A stretch of DNA of 64,000 bases from Mesorhizobium sp. WSM3626. GTDB lineage: Bacteria; Pseudomonadota; Alphaproteobacteria; Rhizobiales; Rhizobiaceae. Made by a program: the position numbers and the translations under genes. Below, piece by piece: positions 33,458 through 42,985 of this stretch; the first letter of the stretch is position 1, and every line of letters begins with the position of its first letter. The notes beneath the pieces were generated by a model. That model ran no database searches. It was not told where the DNA came from and worked only from the letters and a program-made list of their open reading frames with translations. Location of the stretch: the NCBI RefSeq assembly GCF_000513935.1, contig NZ_AZUY01000001.1, forward strand, positions 68,552-132,551, written 5' to 3'.

Positions 33458-33518
33458 GGGGTACCCGGCGCGATCGGGGCGATCGGCCGGCAATGAAAAC
33501 CGAACCAGAGGATGACAC

Positions 33519-34544
33519 ATGAAACTGATCAGAACACTCATGGCGGCGGCCACGGCCCTCGCCGTCACCGCCTTCGTGGCGCCGACCTTCGCCGCCGACG
33601 ATCCAGGCCCCGCTGCCTATGCGCAAGCGCTGAAAGGCAAGCGCGTCATGCTGGTGCCGCTGGCGATGGGCTTCGACCTGGCGCAGGGCTGGGCGCATTA
33701 TCTGAAGAAGGAAGTCGAGGCCTGGGGCGGCACGTTCGAGACGCGTGATCCGAACTGGGTGGTCGATGCCGGAGCGCAGGCGATCACCGATGCGATCTCG
33801 TCGGACACGAGGCCCGATGTGCTGATCATCCATGCGCCGGACCTCAACTCCTATTCCAAGCTGATGAAGAAGGCGCAGGCCGCCGGCACCTATGTGATCC
33901 TCGTCGACAATCCGGCGAATTTCCCCGCCGACGCCTTTGTCGGCAGCGACTGGGACCGGCTCGGCCAACTCGAAGCCGAAGCCGCGATCAAGGGCTGCGG
34001 CGAAAACTCGTCCAAGAAGATCGGGCTGGTGCAGGGCGACCAGGCCAACTCTTCCAGCCTCTACCAGTATGCCGGCATCATGAAGGTGCTGGACAAGCAT
34101 CCCGATTTCAAGGTCGTGGCCAAGCCCGACTCCAACTGGGATGCCACGACCTCGCGCAACGTGACGACGACCATGCTGCAGCAGAACCCGGACATCTGCT
34201 CGATCATCGACTTCTGGGATGGTGACGCGACCGGCGCATCCGCCGCGATCCGCGACGCCAAGCTCGACGGCAAGGTGTTTTTGGTCACCACCGGCGGCGG
34301 CGAAAAGGCGGCCGATTGCGACAAGCTGCAGGACGGTACTTACGGTGCTGTCGTCATGACGGAACTTGCCCGGCAGTCGGGCGACATGAACGCTATCATC
34401 AAATTCCTGCTGCAGAGCGGCCAGCCGGCCGGCACTTCGCACACCTACATCTATACGCTGGAGAAGGCGACGACGAAGGCCGATCTCAAGCCGGACAGCT
34501 GCTGGGACCTGAAGGCGCTGCAGGCCGAAGCGGCGGCGAAGTAA
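33519..34544 (+). CDS. sugar ABC substrate-binding protein
   Basis: 341 residues. Sec signal peptide (MKLIRTLMAAATALAVTAFV, cleavage near TFA-AD). RbsB-type fold: VMLVPLAMGFDLAQGWAHYL, DVLIIHAPDLNSYSKLMKKA, TYVILVDNPANFPAD. Four cysteines in the mature part (KGCGEN, DICSI, AADCDKL, DSCWDL) suggest disulfides. Ligand unknown; the lactonase-like propellers downstream point to a sugar or sugar acid. Confidence 0.82.
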   Translation: MKLIRTLMAAATALAVTAFVAPTFAADDPGPAAYAQALKGKRVMLVPLAMGFDLAQGWAHYLKKEVEAWGGTFETRDPNWVVDAGAQAITDAISSDTRPDVLIIHAPDLNSYSKLMKKAQAAGTYVILVDNPANFPADAFVGSDWDRLGQLEAEAAIKGCGENSSKKIGLVQGDQANSSSLYQYAGIMKVLDKHPDFKVVAKPDSNWDATTSRNVTTTMLQQNPDICSIIDFWDGDATGASAAIRDAKLDGKVFLVTTGGGEKAADCDKLQDGTYGAVVMTELARQSGDMNAIIKFLLQSGQPAGTSHTYIYTLEKATTKADLKPDSCWDLKALQAEAAAK

Positions 34545-34570
34545 GCCGATTGCCTTCAGCTGATATCAGC

Positions 34571-34597
34571 GAGGTGGCCGGACAATCCGGCCACCTC
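34571..34597 (+). terminator. strong hairpin after binding-protein gene
   Basis: 12-base perfect stem GAGGTGGCCGGA/TCCGGCCACCTC with a CAA loop, followed by TTCTCTTTCC. Between the binding-protein stop and the fused-permease gene, so it probably terminates partially and raises binding-protein mRNA. Confidence 0.7.
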
Positions 34598-34634
34598 TTC
34601 TCTTTCCTTGTTCTCTCGTGCCCGCAGTGACCTG

Positions 34635-36758
34635 ATGACCTTTCGCGAACGCCTGCAGTCCTGGCGCTACAATCTCGTGCCCGACCATCTGGTCGGCGAG
34701 ATCCTGACCAAGCGCTGGACCGACAACGCCATTCCGTTCCTGGCGCTGGTGGCGACGCTCGGCGTGTTCGGCGCGATCATTCCAGGCTTCTTCAAGCTCT
34801 CCTCGCTGCAGGAATCGACCCGGCAACTCGGCGAATTCTCGATGGTGGTCACTGGCATGACCGTGGTGATGCTTGGCGGCGGCATCGATCTCTCGGTCGG
34901 CTCGATCTTCGCGCTGTCCTGCTTTTCCGCGGTCTATGTCTTCTTCATCCTCGAACAATCGATCTGGCTGGCGCTGGCCGCCTCGCTCGCCACCGGTCTA
35001 GTCTTCGGCGCGATCAACGGCTATCTCGTCGGGTACCTGCGGCTGCGTGCCTTCCTCACCACGCTCGTCACCTTCATCTTCGGTCGGGCGCTGTTCGACA
35101 TCCTCGTCACCACTTACGCAGCCGATGTGCAGCTTTCGACCGCTACGTCCGACGTGCTCGATTTCATCGGCGACAGCACTTTCTGGGGCCTGTCCGTTTC
35201 GGTGTGGCTGGCGATCATCCTTGCCATCGCCACCCATGTCGCGCTGACACGCTCACGTCCCGGCTGGCATGTGCTGGCGGTGGGTGGCTCCCGGCGCTCG
35301 GCGCACAATGCCGGCATCCGGGTGCGCCGTACCGTGTTCATGACCTATGTCTTTTCCGGGTTCTGCGCCTCGATCGGCGGCTTTCTCATCGCTTGCCGCC
35401 TGAGCGGGGCAGGGCCGGGCACAGGCCTCAACCTCGAGATCATGGCGCTGACGGCGGCGGTGGTCGGCGGCGTCAGCCTCGGCGGCGGGCGCGGCTCGGT
35501 GATCAAGGGCCTGATGGGCGCCATCATCGTGCTCACCATGACCAACGGGCTGATCCGGCTTGGCTACGGCACCGGCACCAACCAGATGGTATTGGGCATC
35601 ATGCTGGCGGTGGCGGTGACTATCGACATCCGCTGGCTGAAGAACCGCCACAAGGTGCTCAACGAGGTCTATGTCGCGCCGGTCTATCTCAAGATGGGCA
35701 AAACACAGTCCTCGGTGCCGGGCTCCGGCACGCCTTACGCCCTCGACAACCGACTATCGGCTGCCGACCATATCGGGCTCGGTGAGCTGGAAGGGCCAGA
35801 AGACGTCATCCTCGACCGCGATGACAATCTCTATTGCGGCACGCGCCATGGCGAAATCGTCCGCTTCTTCGCGCCGGACTATGTCAGGTCGGAAGTGTTC
35901 GCCCATATTGGCGGGTTTCCGCTGGGGCTGGCTTTCGACAAGTCGGGCAATTTGATCAGCTGCGTCGGAGCCATGGGACTGTATTCGGTTTCGCCGCAGC
36001 GCGAAGTGAAACGGTTGTCGGCGGAGACGTCGCGCTCCTGGACGTCGATCGTCGACGATGCGCGGCTGCGCGATCCCAATGATTGCGACATCGCGCCGGA
36101 CGGCCGCATCTATTTTACGGACTCGACCAAGCGGTATGATGCCCATGATTGGGCGCTGGATTCGATCGAAAACCGCGCCACCGGCCGGCTGCTGGTCTAC
36201 GATCCGAAGGACGGTTCCACGAAGACGCTGCTCGACGGCTACCGCTACACCAATGGTGTCTGCATGGCGCATGACGGCAAGTCGCTGTTCTTCGCCGAAA
36301 GCTGGGCCTGCCGGGTGCACCGCTATTGGCTGGAAGGGCCGAAGGCTGGCACCGCCGAATGCGTCATCCGCGACATGCCGGGTTATCCCGACAACATCAA
36401 CCGGGCGTCGGACGGCAATTACTGGATGGCGTGGCTGGGCATGCGCACGCCGAGCTTCGACCTCTCGCTGCGCCATCCCGACATGCGCAAGCGCATGACG
36501 CGCCGGCTGCCGCAGGACGAATGGCTGTTTCCCAACATCAACACCGGCGGCGTGGTGAAATTCAACGAAAAGGGCGGCATCGTCGAGGCGATGGGCGACT
36601 TGACAGGCGGTGCGCACCCGATGGTCACCTCGATGCGCGAGCACAAGGGATATCTCTTCGTCGGCGGCATCCTCAACAATCGCATCGGCTGCTACAAAAT
36701 TGCCGGCGCCGACCCGAGCTGGACCAGCCCCGCCTCCTACTGGGGAGCGAAGCCATGA
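34635..36758 (+). CDS. ABC permease fused to a strictosidine-synthase/SMP-30-like beta-propeller
   Basis: 707 residues. Residues 1-340 are an RbsC-like permease (FSMVVTGMTVVMLGGGIDLS; AVVGGVSLGGGRGSVIKGL; about 9 helices). Residues 385-705 are a soluble six-bladed propeller of the SMP-30/strictosidine-synthase type (LEGPEDVILDRDDNLYCGTR; DPNDCDIAPDGRIYFTDSTK; YTNGVCMAHDGKSLFFAESW; MPGYPDNINRASDGNYWMAW). A short linker follows the last helix. Since RbsC C-termini face the cytoplasm, the propeller should be cytoplasmic at the channel exit. Both parts are full length and in one frame, so this is a true fusion. Confidence 0.87.
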   Translation: MTFRERLQSWRYNLVPDHLVGEILTKRWTDNAIPFLALVATLGVFGAIIPGFFKLSSLQESTRQLGEFSMVVTGMTVVMLGGGIDLSVGSIFALSCFSAVYVFFILEQSIWLALAASLATGLVFGAINGYLVGYLRLRAFLTTLVTFIFGRALFDILVTTYAADVQLSTATSDVLDFIGDSTFWGLSVSVWLAIILAIATHVALTRSRPGWHVLAVGGSRRSAHNAGIRVRRTVFMTYVFSGFCASIGGFLIACRLSGAGPGTGLNLEIMALTAAVVGGVSLGGGRGSVIKGLMGAIIVLTMTNGLIRLGYGTGTNQMVLGIMLAVAVTIDIRWLKNRHKVLNEVYVAPVYLKMGKTQSSVPGSGTPYALDNRLSAADHIGLGELEGPEDVILDRDDNLYCGTRHGEIVRFFAPDYVRSEVFAHIGGFPLGLAFDKSGNLISCVGAMGLYSVSPQREVKRLSAETSRSWTSIVDDARLRDPNDCDIAPDGRIYFTDSTKRYDAHDWALDSIENRATGRLLVYDPKDGSTKTLLDGYRYTNGVCMAHDGKSLFFAESWACRVHRYWLEGPKAGTAECVIRDMPGYPDNINRASDGNYWMAWLGMRTPSFDLSLRHPDMRKRMTRRLPQDEWLFPNINTGGVVKFNEKGGIVEAMGDLTGGAHPMVTSMREHKGYLFVGGILNNRIGCYKIAGADPSWTSPASYWGAKP

Positions 36759-37807
36759 TCCTCGGTCCGATCCTGGATATGTTTCGTGGCAAGGCGGTGA
36801 CTATCCCGCCGCTCGACGGCGCCTTCCGTCCCAACACGCGGCTCGATGATGCGCCGGCGTTCGCCGAGCTGACCGAGCCGGACAATCTGCTGGTTGCCGA
36901 TGGCCGGCTGCTGGCCTCAAGCGGCAACGCCGTCCACGCGATTGTCGTTGGTGTAGCACCTGTCGCAGTCGAGACCTTTCCGTCTCCAGTCGCGGCGCTG
37001 GCGCTGTCGCCTTCAGGCGAACTGACGGTGGGGCTGGAGAGCGGCAAGCTGTTGATCGCGGGCAGGGAGGTGTCCTTGCCGGCAGGGATTGGCTGCATCA
37101 CCGCGCTTGCCTATGCAGGAGATGGTACGCTGTGGCTGGCCAATGGTTCGGCCGAATTCGCGCCGTCGCAATGGGCCGCCGACCTGATGAAGAAGGGCGC
37201 GTCCGGTTCGCTTTGGGCGCGGGCGGCGGGTGGTGAGTTCCGCAAAGTGGCCGGCGACATCGCTTTTCCCTATGGACTTCACATCCTCGGCAGCGATGTG
37301 CTGGTCAGCGAAAGCTGGCGCCACCAGCTTGTCCGTTTCGATGGCGCGACCGGCAACCGCTCGACGGTGCTGACGCATCTGCCCGGCTATCCCGCGCGGC
37401 TGTCGTCTGCTGGCGATGGCGGGGCGTGGCTGACGCTGTTCGCCCCACGCAACCGGCTGATCGAATTCGTGCTGCAGGAGACGCATTACCGTCAGGACAT
37501 GATCGACCAGGTGCCGCCGGCCTACTGGATTGCCCCGGCGCTGGCATCCAGCCGCAGTTTCCTCGAGCCGCTGCAATGCGGCGGCATCCGCACGATGGGC
37601 ATTCACAAGCCGTGGTCGCCCAGCCGCTCCTACGGGCTGGTGGTCCGGCTCGACCGGGAGATGCAACCACAATTCAGCCTGCACAGCCGCGCCAACGGCA
37701 CGCGCCACGGCATCTGCAGCGTGGTGGAGAAAGGCGGCGAGCTGTTCATTGCTTCCAGGGGTGGCGATTGCGTGCTGGCCGTCGACCTTGCCTCGGGAGG
37801 TTTCTGA
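36755..37807 (+). CDS. SMP-30/strictosidine-synthase-like beta-propeller protein
   Basis: 350 residues with no signal peptide or membrane helix. Repeated blade motifs (PVAALALSPSGELTVGL; ITALAYAGDGTLWLANG; FPYGLHILGSDVLVSESW; LPGYPARLSSAGDGGAWLTL) are homologous to the propeller fused to the preceding permease. Possible calcium-dependent lactone hydrolase acting on the imported sugar after oxidation. ATGA overlap upstream and TGATG overlap downstream place it firmly in the operon. Confidence 0.78.
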   Translation: MILGPILDMFRGKAVTIPPLDGAFRPNTRLDDAPAFAELTEPDNLLVADGRLLASSGNAVHAIVVGVAPVAVETFPSPVAALALSPSGELTVGLESGKLLIAGREVSLPAGIGCITALAYAGDGTLWLANGSAEFAPSQWAADLMKKGASGSLWARAAGGEFRKVAGDIAFPYGLHILGSDVLVSESWRHQLVRFDGATGNRSTVLTHLPGYPARLSSAGDGGAWLTLFAPRNRLIEFVLQETHYRQDMIDQVPPAYWIAPALASSRSFLEPLQCGGIRTMGIHKPWSPSRSYGLVVRLDREMQPQFSLHSRANGTRHGICSVVEKGGELFIASRGGDCVLAVDLASGGF

Positions 37808-39303
37808 TGGAACCGATCGTTCGCCTCGAAAACGTCACCAAGAATTACCGCGGCGTGCCCGCGGTGAAGAACGTCAGCTTCGAGCTACGCAAGGGCGAAA
37901 TCCATGCGCTGCTCGGCGAGAATGGTGCCGGCAAGTCGACACTGACCAAGATCATCGCCGGTGTGGTCGATGCCACGTCGGGCAAGATGTTCCACAAGGG
38001 GCGGGAGATCGCCTACGCCTCGCCGCATGCGGCGCTCGAGGCCGGCATCGCCATGGTGTTCCAGGAGACCAGCCTGGTGCCGTCGATGACGGTGGCGCAA
38101 AACCTCTATCTCGGTACTGAAAAATTCCTCAACCGGCTGCGTGGCACGTATATTTCAGCACAGCAGTTCCTGCAGTCGCTGAATTTTCCGGTCGATCCCA
38201 ACGCCATGGTGGCGACACTGGGCGCCGCCAAGCGGCAGATGGTCGAGATCGCGCGCGCCGTGCACCACAATGCCGAGATCATCATCTTCGATGAACCGAC
38301 GGCGACGCTGACGCCGGAGGAGAAGCGGCATTTCTTCGCGCTGATCCGGCGGCTGAAGGCGAACGGTGTATCGATCGTCTTCATCAGCCATGCTCTCGAA
38401 GAGGCTCTGATGATCGCCGACCGCATCACGATCCTGCGAGACGGCGAACTGGTTATCACCGACGACACATCAACCTTCGACCGCGACAAGATCGTCGCCG
38501 CCATGGTTGGGCGCACGCTGTCGGGACAGATTTACCGCCAGCGCGACGAAGCCAAGCTGCGCAAGGCCGGCAAGAAGGTGCTCTCGGTGCAGGACATCTC
38601 GATGAGCAATGTCGTGCGTAACAATTCCTTCTCGATCTTCGAAGGCCAGATCACCGGCGTGTTCGGGCTGATCGGTTCCGGCCGCACCGAGACCTTCAAG
38701 ATCGTGTCGGGCATCTACAAGCGCGATTTTTTGCGCGGTGGGGCGATCGAGCTGGACGACAGGCCGGTGCGCTACCTCGTACCGAGCGAAGCGGTGGCGG
38801 ACGGCATCGTCTATGTCACCGAGGACCGCAAGAGCGAAGGTATTTTCGAGACTATGGGCATTGCCGAGAACCTGTTCGGCGGGCTGCTGGCGGCAGGCCG
38901 CCAACAGGCGTGGGTGATCAACCAGCAGGAGATGCGTCAGCTTTCGGCGGAATGGACCAAGACGCTGAACATCAAGGCGATCAACGACAATGCGCGCGTG
39001 GTCGAGTTGTCCGGCGGCAACCAGCAGAAGGTGGTGATCGGCAAGGGACTGGTACAGAAGCCGCGCATCGTCATATTCGACGAGCCGACGCGCGGCGTCG
39101 ATGTGGGCGCCATCGCCGAGATCCACCAGATCATCAACAGGCTGGCCGACGAGGGCCTCGCGGTCGTTGTCATCTCGTCCTATTTGCCGGAGATCATGAA
39201 TCTGTCGGACCGGATTCTCGTGTGTCGGCAGGGCCGCATCGTCGAGGAGTTTTCCCCGGCGGAGGCGACGGAGGAGAAGATCATGTATGCGGCGGTGCAT
39301 TAG
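37807..39303 (+). CDS. sugar ABC ATPase, double-domain RbsA-like
   Basis: 498 residues with two nucleotide-binding domains. N-domain: Walker A GENGAGKST, Walker B IIIFDEPTATLTPEE, signature degenerate (TLGAAKRQMVEIARA). C-domain: Walker A-like GLIGSGRTE (degenerate, as usual in RbsA), signature LSGGNQQKVVIGKG, Walker B IVIFDEPTRGVDV. This N/C asymmetry is normal for the family. It energises the two-permease importer encoded upstream. Confidence 0.88.
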   Translation: MEPIVRLENVTKNYRGVPAVKNVSFELRKGEIHALLGENGAGKSTLTKIIAGVVDATSGKMFHKGREIAYASPHAALEAGIAMVFQETSLVPSMTVAQNLYLGTEKFLNRLRGTYISAQQFLQSLNFPVDPNAMVATLGAAKRQMVEIARAVHHNAEIIIFDEPTATLTPEEKRHFFALIRRLKANGVSIVFISHALEEALMIADRITILRDGELVITDDTSTFDRDKIVAAMVGRTLSGQIYRQRDEAKLRKAGKKVLSVQDISMSNVVRNNSFSIFEGQITGVFGLIGSGRTETFKIVSGIYKRDFLRGGAIELDDRPVRYLVPSEAVADGIVYVTEDRKSEGIFETMGIAENLFGGLLAAGRQQAWVINQQEMRQLSAEWTKTLNIKAINDNARVVELSGGNQQKVVIGKGLVQKPRIVIFDEPTRGVDVGAIAEIHQIINRLADEGLAVVVISSYLPEIMNLSDRILVCRQGRIVEEFSPAEATEEKIMYAAVH

Positions 39304-39350
39304 GGTTATGGCCAGTGCGGAATCCGACAATTAGCTGGGATGCTGCTCCA

Positions 39351-39410
39351 TTCGTCATCCTAGGGTCTCCGCGACGGAGCTTCGCTCCTGCTTCGCCCTA
39401 GGATGACGAA
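39351..39410. repeat. palindromic intergenic repeat (TTCGTCATCCTAGGG type)
   Basis: 15-base perfect arms 39351-39365 and 39396-39410 enclose 30 bases that themselves hold CTCCG-CGA-CGGAG and GGAGC-TTC-GCTCC mini-hairpins. In RNA it would form a cruciform-like structure. Located between the importer ATPase and the AhpD-like gene; can serve as a terminator. Confidence 0.8.
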
Positions 39411-39521
39411 GTCGTGGGCCAGACTCCAAGGTTCTACTCTACATTGGAAAATGAATCATTCGAAGCAATTAGCCGCATTCGCTCGTTACCCGATTCAATT
39501 GCCCAAAGGGAAGGAAACACC

Positions 39522-39932
39522 ATGGCCACCACAAGACTCCTCAGCGATGCCGAGGTGGAGAAGATCCCGGTAGTGAAGGCGGTGTTCGATGACATCAGGG
39601 CGACGCGCAAATCGGATTTCGTCAACAATTTCTGGCGGGGGCTCGCCAATGATCCGGCGGTGTTGAAGCGCATCTGGGAGCAGCTGAAGGTGGTGATGGT
39701 CGCCGACAGCGCCATCGACCCATTGACCAAGGAAATGATCTATATCGCGGTATCAACGGCCAATGGCTGTTCCTACTGCGTTCATTCGCACACGGCGGCA
39801 GCGCGGACCAAGGGCATGACCGATGTACAGCATGGCGAACTGATCTCGATCATCGGGCTCGCTGGCCAGACCAATCATCTGGTCACGGCCATGCAGATCC
39901 CTGTCGATCCGCAATTCGAGGTGAAGAGCTAA
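39522..39932 (+). CDS. carboxymuconolactone decarboxylase/AhpD-like protein
   Basis: 136 residues, all-helical. It has the AhpD motif: ANGCSYCVHSHTAAARTKG carries the Cys-x-x-Cys-x-x-x-His redox/proton-relay triad. Such proteins are alkylhydroperoxidases or gamma-carboxymuconolactone decarboxylases; the CxxC favours a peroxidase-like function. GGGAAGGAAACACC precedes ATG 39522. Stands alone between the two importer operons. Confidence 0.8.
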   Translation: MATTRLLSDAEVEKIPVVKAVFDDIRATRKSDFVNNFWRGLANDPAVLKRIWEQLKVVMVADSAIDPLTKEMIYIAVSTANGCSYCVHSHTAAARTKGMTDVQHGELISIIGLAGQTNHLVTAMQIPVDPQFEVKS

Positions 39933-40078
39933 TCTAGGAGCCAGCCGGCCAATCGGCGTGGAAGGAAAATTTGTCCCCAGCCTGTTAAGGAAGTGACATG
40001 TAACGGCTCTAAGGAGACCCCACGCGAAGTCGCTCGCCGGTGGTTTTTCCGGCAGCCGGCTTTCGCAGTGGAGCCGGC

Positions 40079-40915
40079 ATGAAAATCGTCCAGATCACCG
40101 ATACCCATTTCAGCCCGACCAAGCCGCATTTCAACGGCAATTGGGAGCCGCTGGCCGCGTGGATCGCGCAAAGCGGCGCCGATCTCGTCATCCACACCGG
40201 CGACCTCAGTGTCGACGGCGCCGACAAGGATGCCGACATCAGCTTCTGCATGGACCTGATGCGGGAGATTTCGCTCCCGATGCTGCTCGTGCCTGGCAAT
40301 CACGATGTCGGCCATCTGCCCGGCTCGTTGCAGCCGGTCAATGCGGAACGTCTTGAGCGCTGGCGCCGGCTGGTCGGTCCCGATTACTGGATGGAGGACG
40401 CTGGAAACTGGCGATTTATCGGCCTCGACAGCCTGCTGATGGGCTTTGATGATGCCGAGGAAGAGGCCCAGTTCGAATGGTTGCGGACTGTGCTGGAAAG
40501 CCGCGGCGGCCGTCGCGTCGCGCTTTTCGCCCACAAGCCGTTGTTCATCGATCAGCCGGGTGAGGGCGACACCGGCTACTGGAGCGTCAGGCCGGCGCAG
40601 CGCCAGCGTCTTTATGACCTGATCGGTTCCCATGATGTTGCATTGTTCGCCAGCGGTCACCTGCACCGGGCATGGCAAGGCAAATACCAAAACACCGCGC
40701 TGATATGGGGGCCATCGGCGGCCTTCGTCGTCGGCGCAATGGAGCGCGACATGCCGGGCGAGCGGCTGCTCGGTGCGGTCGTGCATGATTTCGGCGGCGC
40801 AGTCACCAGCGAGATCGTCGCAATCCCAGGCATGAGCTTCCATGTCCTCGACGACGTGGTCGAGGAGGTCTACCCGCACGAGGCGCACAAGGTCCGCAGG
40901 AAGGTCGCATCATGA
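40079..40915 (+). CDS. metallophosphoesterase (Icc/cyclic phosphodiesterase-like)
   Basis: 278 residues. Calcineurin-like metal motifs in order: DTHF (residues 8-11), GDLSVDGAD, GNHDVGH, HKPLF and GHLHRAW. No signal peptide, so cytoplasmic. It overlaps the ATPase gene of a Ugp-like importer by 4 bases, so it likely hydrolyses the imported phosphodiester, such as a glycerophosphodiester or cyclic nucleotide. Starts at ATG 40079. Confidence 0.85.
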   Translation: MKIVQITDTHFSPTKPHFNGNWEPLAAWIAQSGADLVIHTGDLSVDGADKDADISFCMDLMREISLPMLLVPGNHDVGHLPGSLQPVNAERLERWRRLVGPDYWMEDAGNWRFIGLDSLLMGFDDAEEEAQFEWLRTVLESRGGRRVALFAHKPLFIDQPGEGDTGYWSVRPAQRQRLYDLIGSHDVALFASGHLHRAWQGKYQNTALIWGPSAAFVVGAMERDMPGERLLGAVVHDFGGAVTSEIVAIPGMSFHVLDDVVEEVYPHEAHKVRRKVAS

Positions 40916-42069
40916 GCGCGCTCTCGCTTCGCGATCTGAACAAGTCCTTTGGCGGCAATGCGGTCCTGAACGGCGTCAGCCTCGACGTCGAAGCGGGCGA
41001 GTTCATCGCCCTGGTCGGCCCCTCGGGCTGCGGCAAAAGCACCTTGCTGCGCATTTTGGCGGGGCTTGATCATGCCGACAGCGGCGAGATTTTCGTCGGC
41101 GGCAAGGACATGTCGGCGGTCGCCGCGGCCGATCGCAACATCGCCATGGTGTTCCAGTCCTACGCGCTCTATCCGCATCTGACGGCCAGCCAGAACATCG
41201 CGGTTCCACTGGCCATGAAGCGGCTGAGCCGGACGCAGCGGCTGCCGTTGGTCGGCTCGGTCCTGCCGGGCCAGAAAGAGATCCGCGCCGGCATTTCGCG
41301 CGATGTCCGCGAGATGGCAACCGTGCTGAAGATCGATCATCTGCTCGACCGCAAGCCGGGACAGATGTCGGGCGGGCAGCGGCAGCGCGTGGCCTTGGCA
41401 CGCGCCATGGTGCGCCACCCCAGCATCTTCCTGATGGATGAGCCGCTTTCGAATCTCGACGCCAATCTGCGCGTCCATGCCCGCGGCGAGATCGTCGAAC
41501 TGCACCGCCGCGCCGGCGTGCCGACGCTCTACGTGACGCATGACCAGGCCGAAGCGCTTTCGATGGCCGATCGCGTGGCGGTGATGATTGGCGGCAACCT
41601 GCTGCAGCTGGCCGCGCCCGAAGCGATCTACAACGATCCCGCCCATATCGAGGTTGCGCGCTTCGTCGGCCAGCCGAGGATCAACATCATACCGGCACGC
41701 GCCGAAAATGGCCGTGTCGATTTCATGGGCATCCGGCTGGCCTTGCTGGAGAAGGTGGCGAATGGCGCTGTCAGCCTCGGCATCCGGCCTGAATTCGTCA
41801 AACTGTCTCCCAGCGGGCGGAGCGGCCTTGCCGGGCGGATCGAGCGTCTGGAATTCCTCGGGTCGGAGGTCGTTGCCCATTGCCGGCTCGACGCGACCGG
41901 CGACATCGTCATCGCCAAGCTGGCACCGCACGAGGCGAAGGACTTGATCGCGGGAATGCCGGTGGGTGTCCTTCTGTCACCCGAGCAGGCGATGGTCTTC
42001 GGGCCGGAGGGGCGGCGGCTGCGCACCGCGAGTGCTACGCTCGCACGCCAGGAGCCGGCCTATGTCTAG
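40912..42069 (+). CDS. ABC importer ATPase, UgpC/MalK-like
   Basis: 385 residues. Walker A GPSGCGKST, Q-loop MVFQSYALYPHL, signature MSGGQRQRVALAR, Walker B IFLMDEPLSNLDA, H-loop THDQAEA, then a C-terminal TOBE-type regulatory domain. An insertion of about 20 residues (SRTQRLPLVGSVLPGQKEIR) separates helices before the signature. Overlaps the phosphoesterase (4 bases) and the permease (8 bases). Confidence 0.88.
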   Translation: MSALSLRDLNKSFGGNAVLNGVSLDVEAGEFIALVGPSGCGKSTLLRILAGLDHADSGEIFVGGKDMSAVAAADRNIAMVFQSYALYPHLTASQNIAVPLAMKRLSRTQRLPLVGSVLPGQKEIRAGISRDVREMATVLKIDHLLDRKPGQMSGGQRQRVALARAMVRHPSIFLMDEPLSNLDANLRVHARGEIVELHRRAGVPTLYVTHDQAEALSMADRVAVMIGGNLLQLAAPEAIYNDPAHIEVARFVGQPRINIIPARAENGRVDFMGIRLALLEKVANGAVSLGIRPEFVKLSPSGRSGLAGRIERLEFLGSEVVAHCRLDATGDIVIAKLAPHEAKDLIAGMPVGVLLSPEQAMVFGPEGRRLRTASATLARQEPAYV

Positions 42070-42985
42070 TATCGCGCTGGCGGGCAATGTCCCGAGCGCC
42101 GCGGCCCTCCACAGGCGCAGCGAGGATCGCACCGCCTGGCTGCTGGCGGCTCCGGCGATCGTGCTGTTGCTGCTGTTCGTGCTGCTGCCGGTGGTTGCCG
42201 TTATTTTTCTCGGCTTCACCGATTTCGAGCTCGGCTATGGCAAATTTCGCCTGGTCGGCTTCGAGAACTACGCGCATCTCCTGACCGACCGCACCTTCCG
42301 CAGATCGTTGTGGAACACGTCAGTCTATACCGCGATCGTGGCACCCGTCTCGATCGTGCTCGGTCTCGGCGTTGCCTTGCTGATCGAAGGCGAACCGCGC
42401 GCGCGCGGCTTCTTCCGTACCGTCTATTTCCTGCCCGTGGCTTCGCTGATCGTCGCCATGGCGACTGTCTGGCAGTACCTCTTCCATCCGACGATCGGAC
42501 CACTCAACGCGCTGCTTGCGCTCGCCGGCATTCCCGGTCCGAACTGGCTCGGCGCCTCGAGCACCGTGCTCTACAGCCTGTCGATCATCGGCGTCTGGCA
42601 GTCGGTCGGCTTCAACATGGTGTTGTTCCTGGCGGGCCTGACGGCGATCCCGCGCGAACTCTATGCCGCCGCACATGTCGACGGCGCGAAATCGGCGCTC
42701 GACCGGTTCTTCCTGGTCACCTGGCCGATGCTCGGACCGACGACGCTGTTCGTCGTCACCATCAGCATCACCAATGCGGTGAAGGTCTTCGAGACCGTGA
42801 AGATGCTGACCGATGGCGGCCCCAACAAGGCCTCCGAAGTGCTGCTGTTCACCATCTACCAGGAAGGTTTCGTCTATCTGCGCGTCGGCTATGCCTCGGC
42901 AATGACGGTCGTCTTCCTGGCGATCCTCGTCGTGCTGATGCTTCTCCAATACCGCGTGCTCGACCGGCGGGTGCATTACACATGA
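42062..42985 (+). CDS. ABC permease, UgpA/MalF-like
   Basis: 307 residues, six helices after a basic N-terminal stretch (HRRSEDR). EAA-loop LYAAAHVDGAKSALDRFFLV and MalF-type FETVKMLTDGGPNKASEVL follow. Pairs with the interrupted permease downstream. ATG 42062 overlaps the ATPase stop; a longer frame upstream is not membrane-like. Confidence 0.85.
   Translation: MSSIALAGNVPSAAALHRRSEDRTAWLLAAPAIVLLLLFVLLPVVAVIFLGFTDFELGYGKFRLVGFENYAHLLTDRTFRRSLWNTSVYTAIVAPVSIVLGLGVALLIEGEPRARGFFRTVYFLPVASLIVAMATVWQYLFHPTIGPLNALLALAGIPGPNWLGASSTVLYSLSIIGVWQSVGFNMVLFLAGLTAIPRELYAAAHVDGAKSALDRFFLVTWPMLGPTTLFVVTISITNAVKVFETVKMLTDGGPNKASEVLLFTIYQEGFVYLRVGYASAMTVVFLAILVVLMLLQYRVLDRRVHYT

Noticed and set aside
32313..34442. 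709-codon open frame on the minus strand
   Set aside because: It lies opposite a well-conserved permease and binding-protein gene; composition (Arg/His/Asp-rich, no domain) is that of a high-GC antisense shadow.
37807..39303. Degenerate ABC signature in the N-domain as a novelty
   Set aside because: Asymmetric motifs between the two halves are normal for RbsA-type ATPases.
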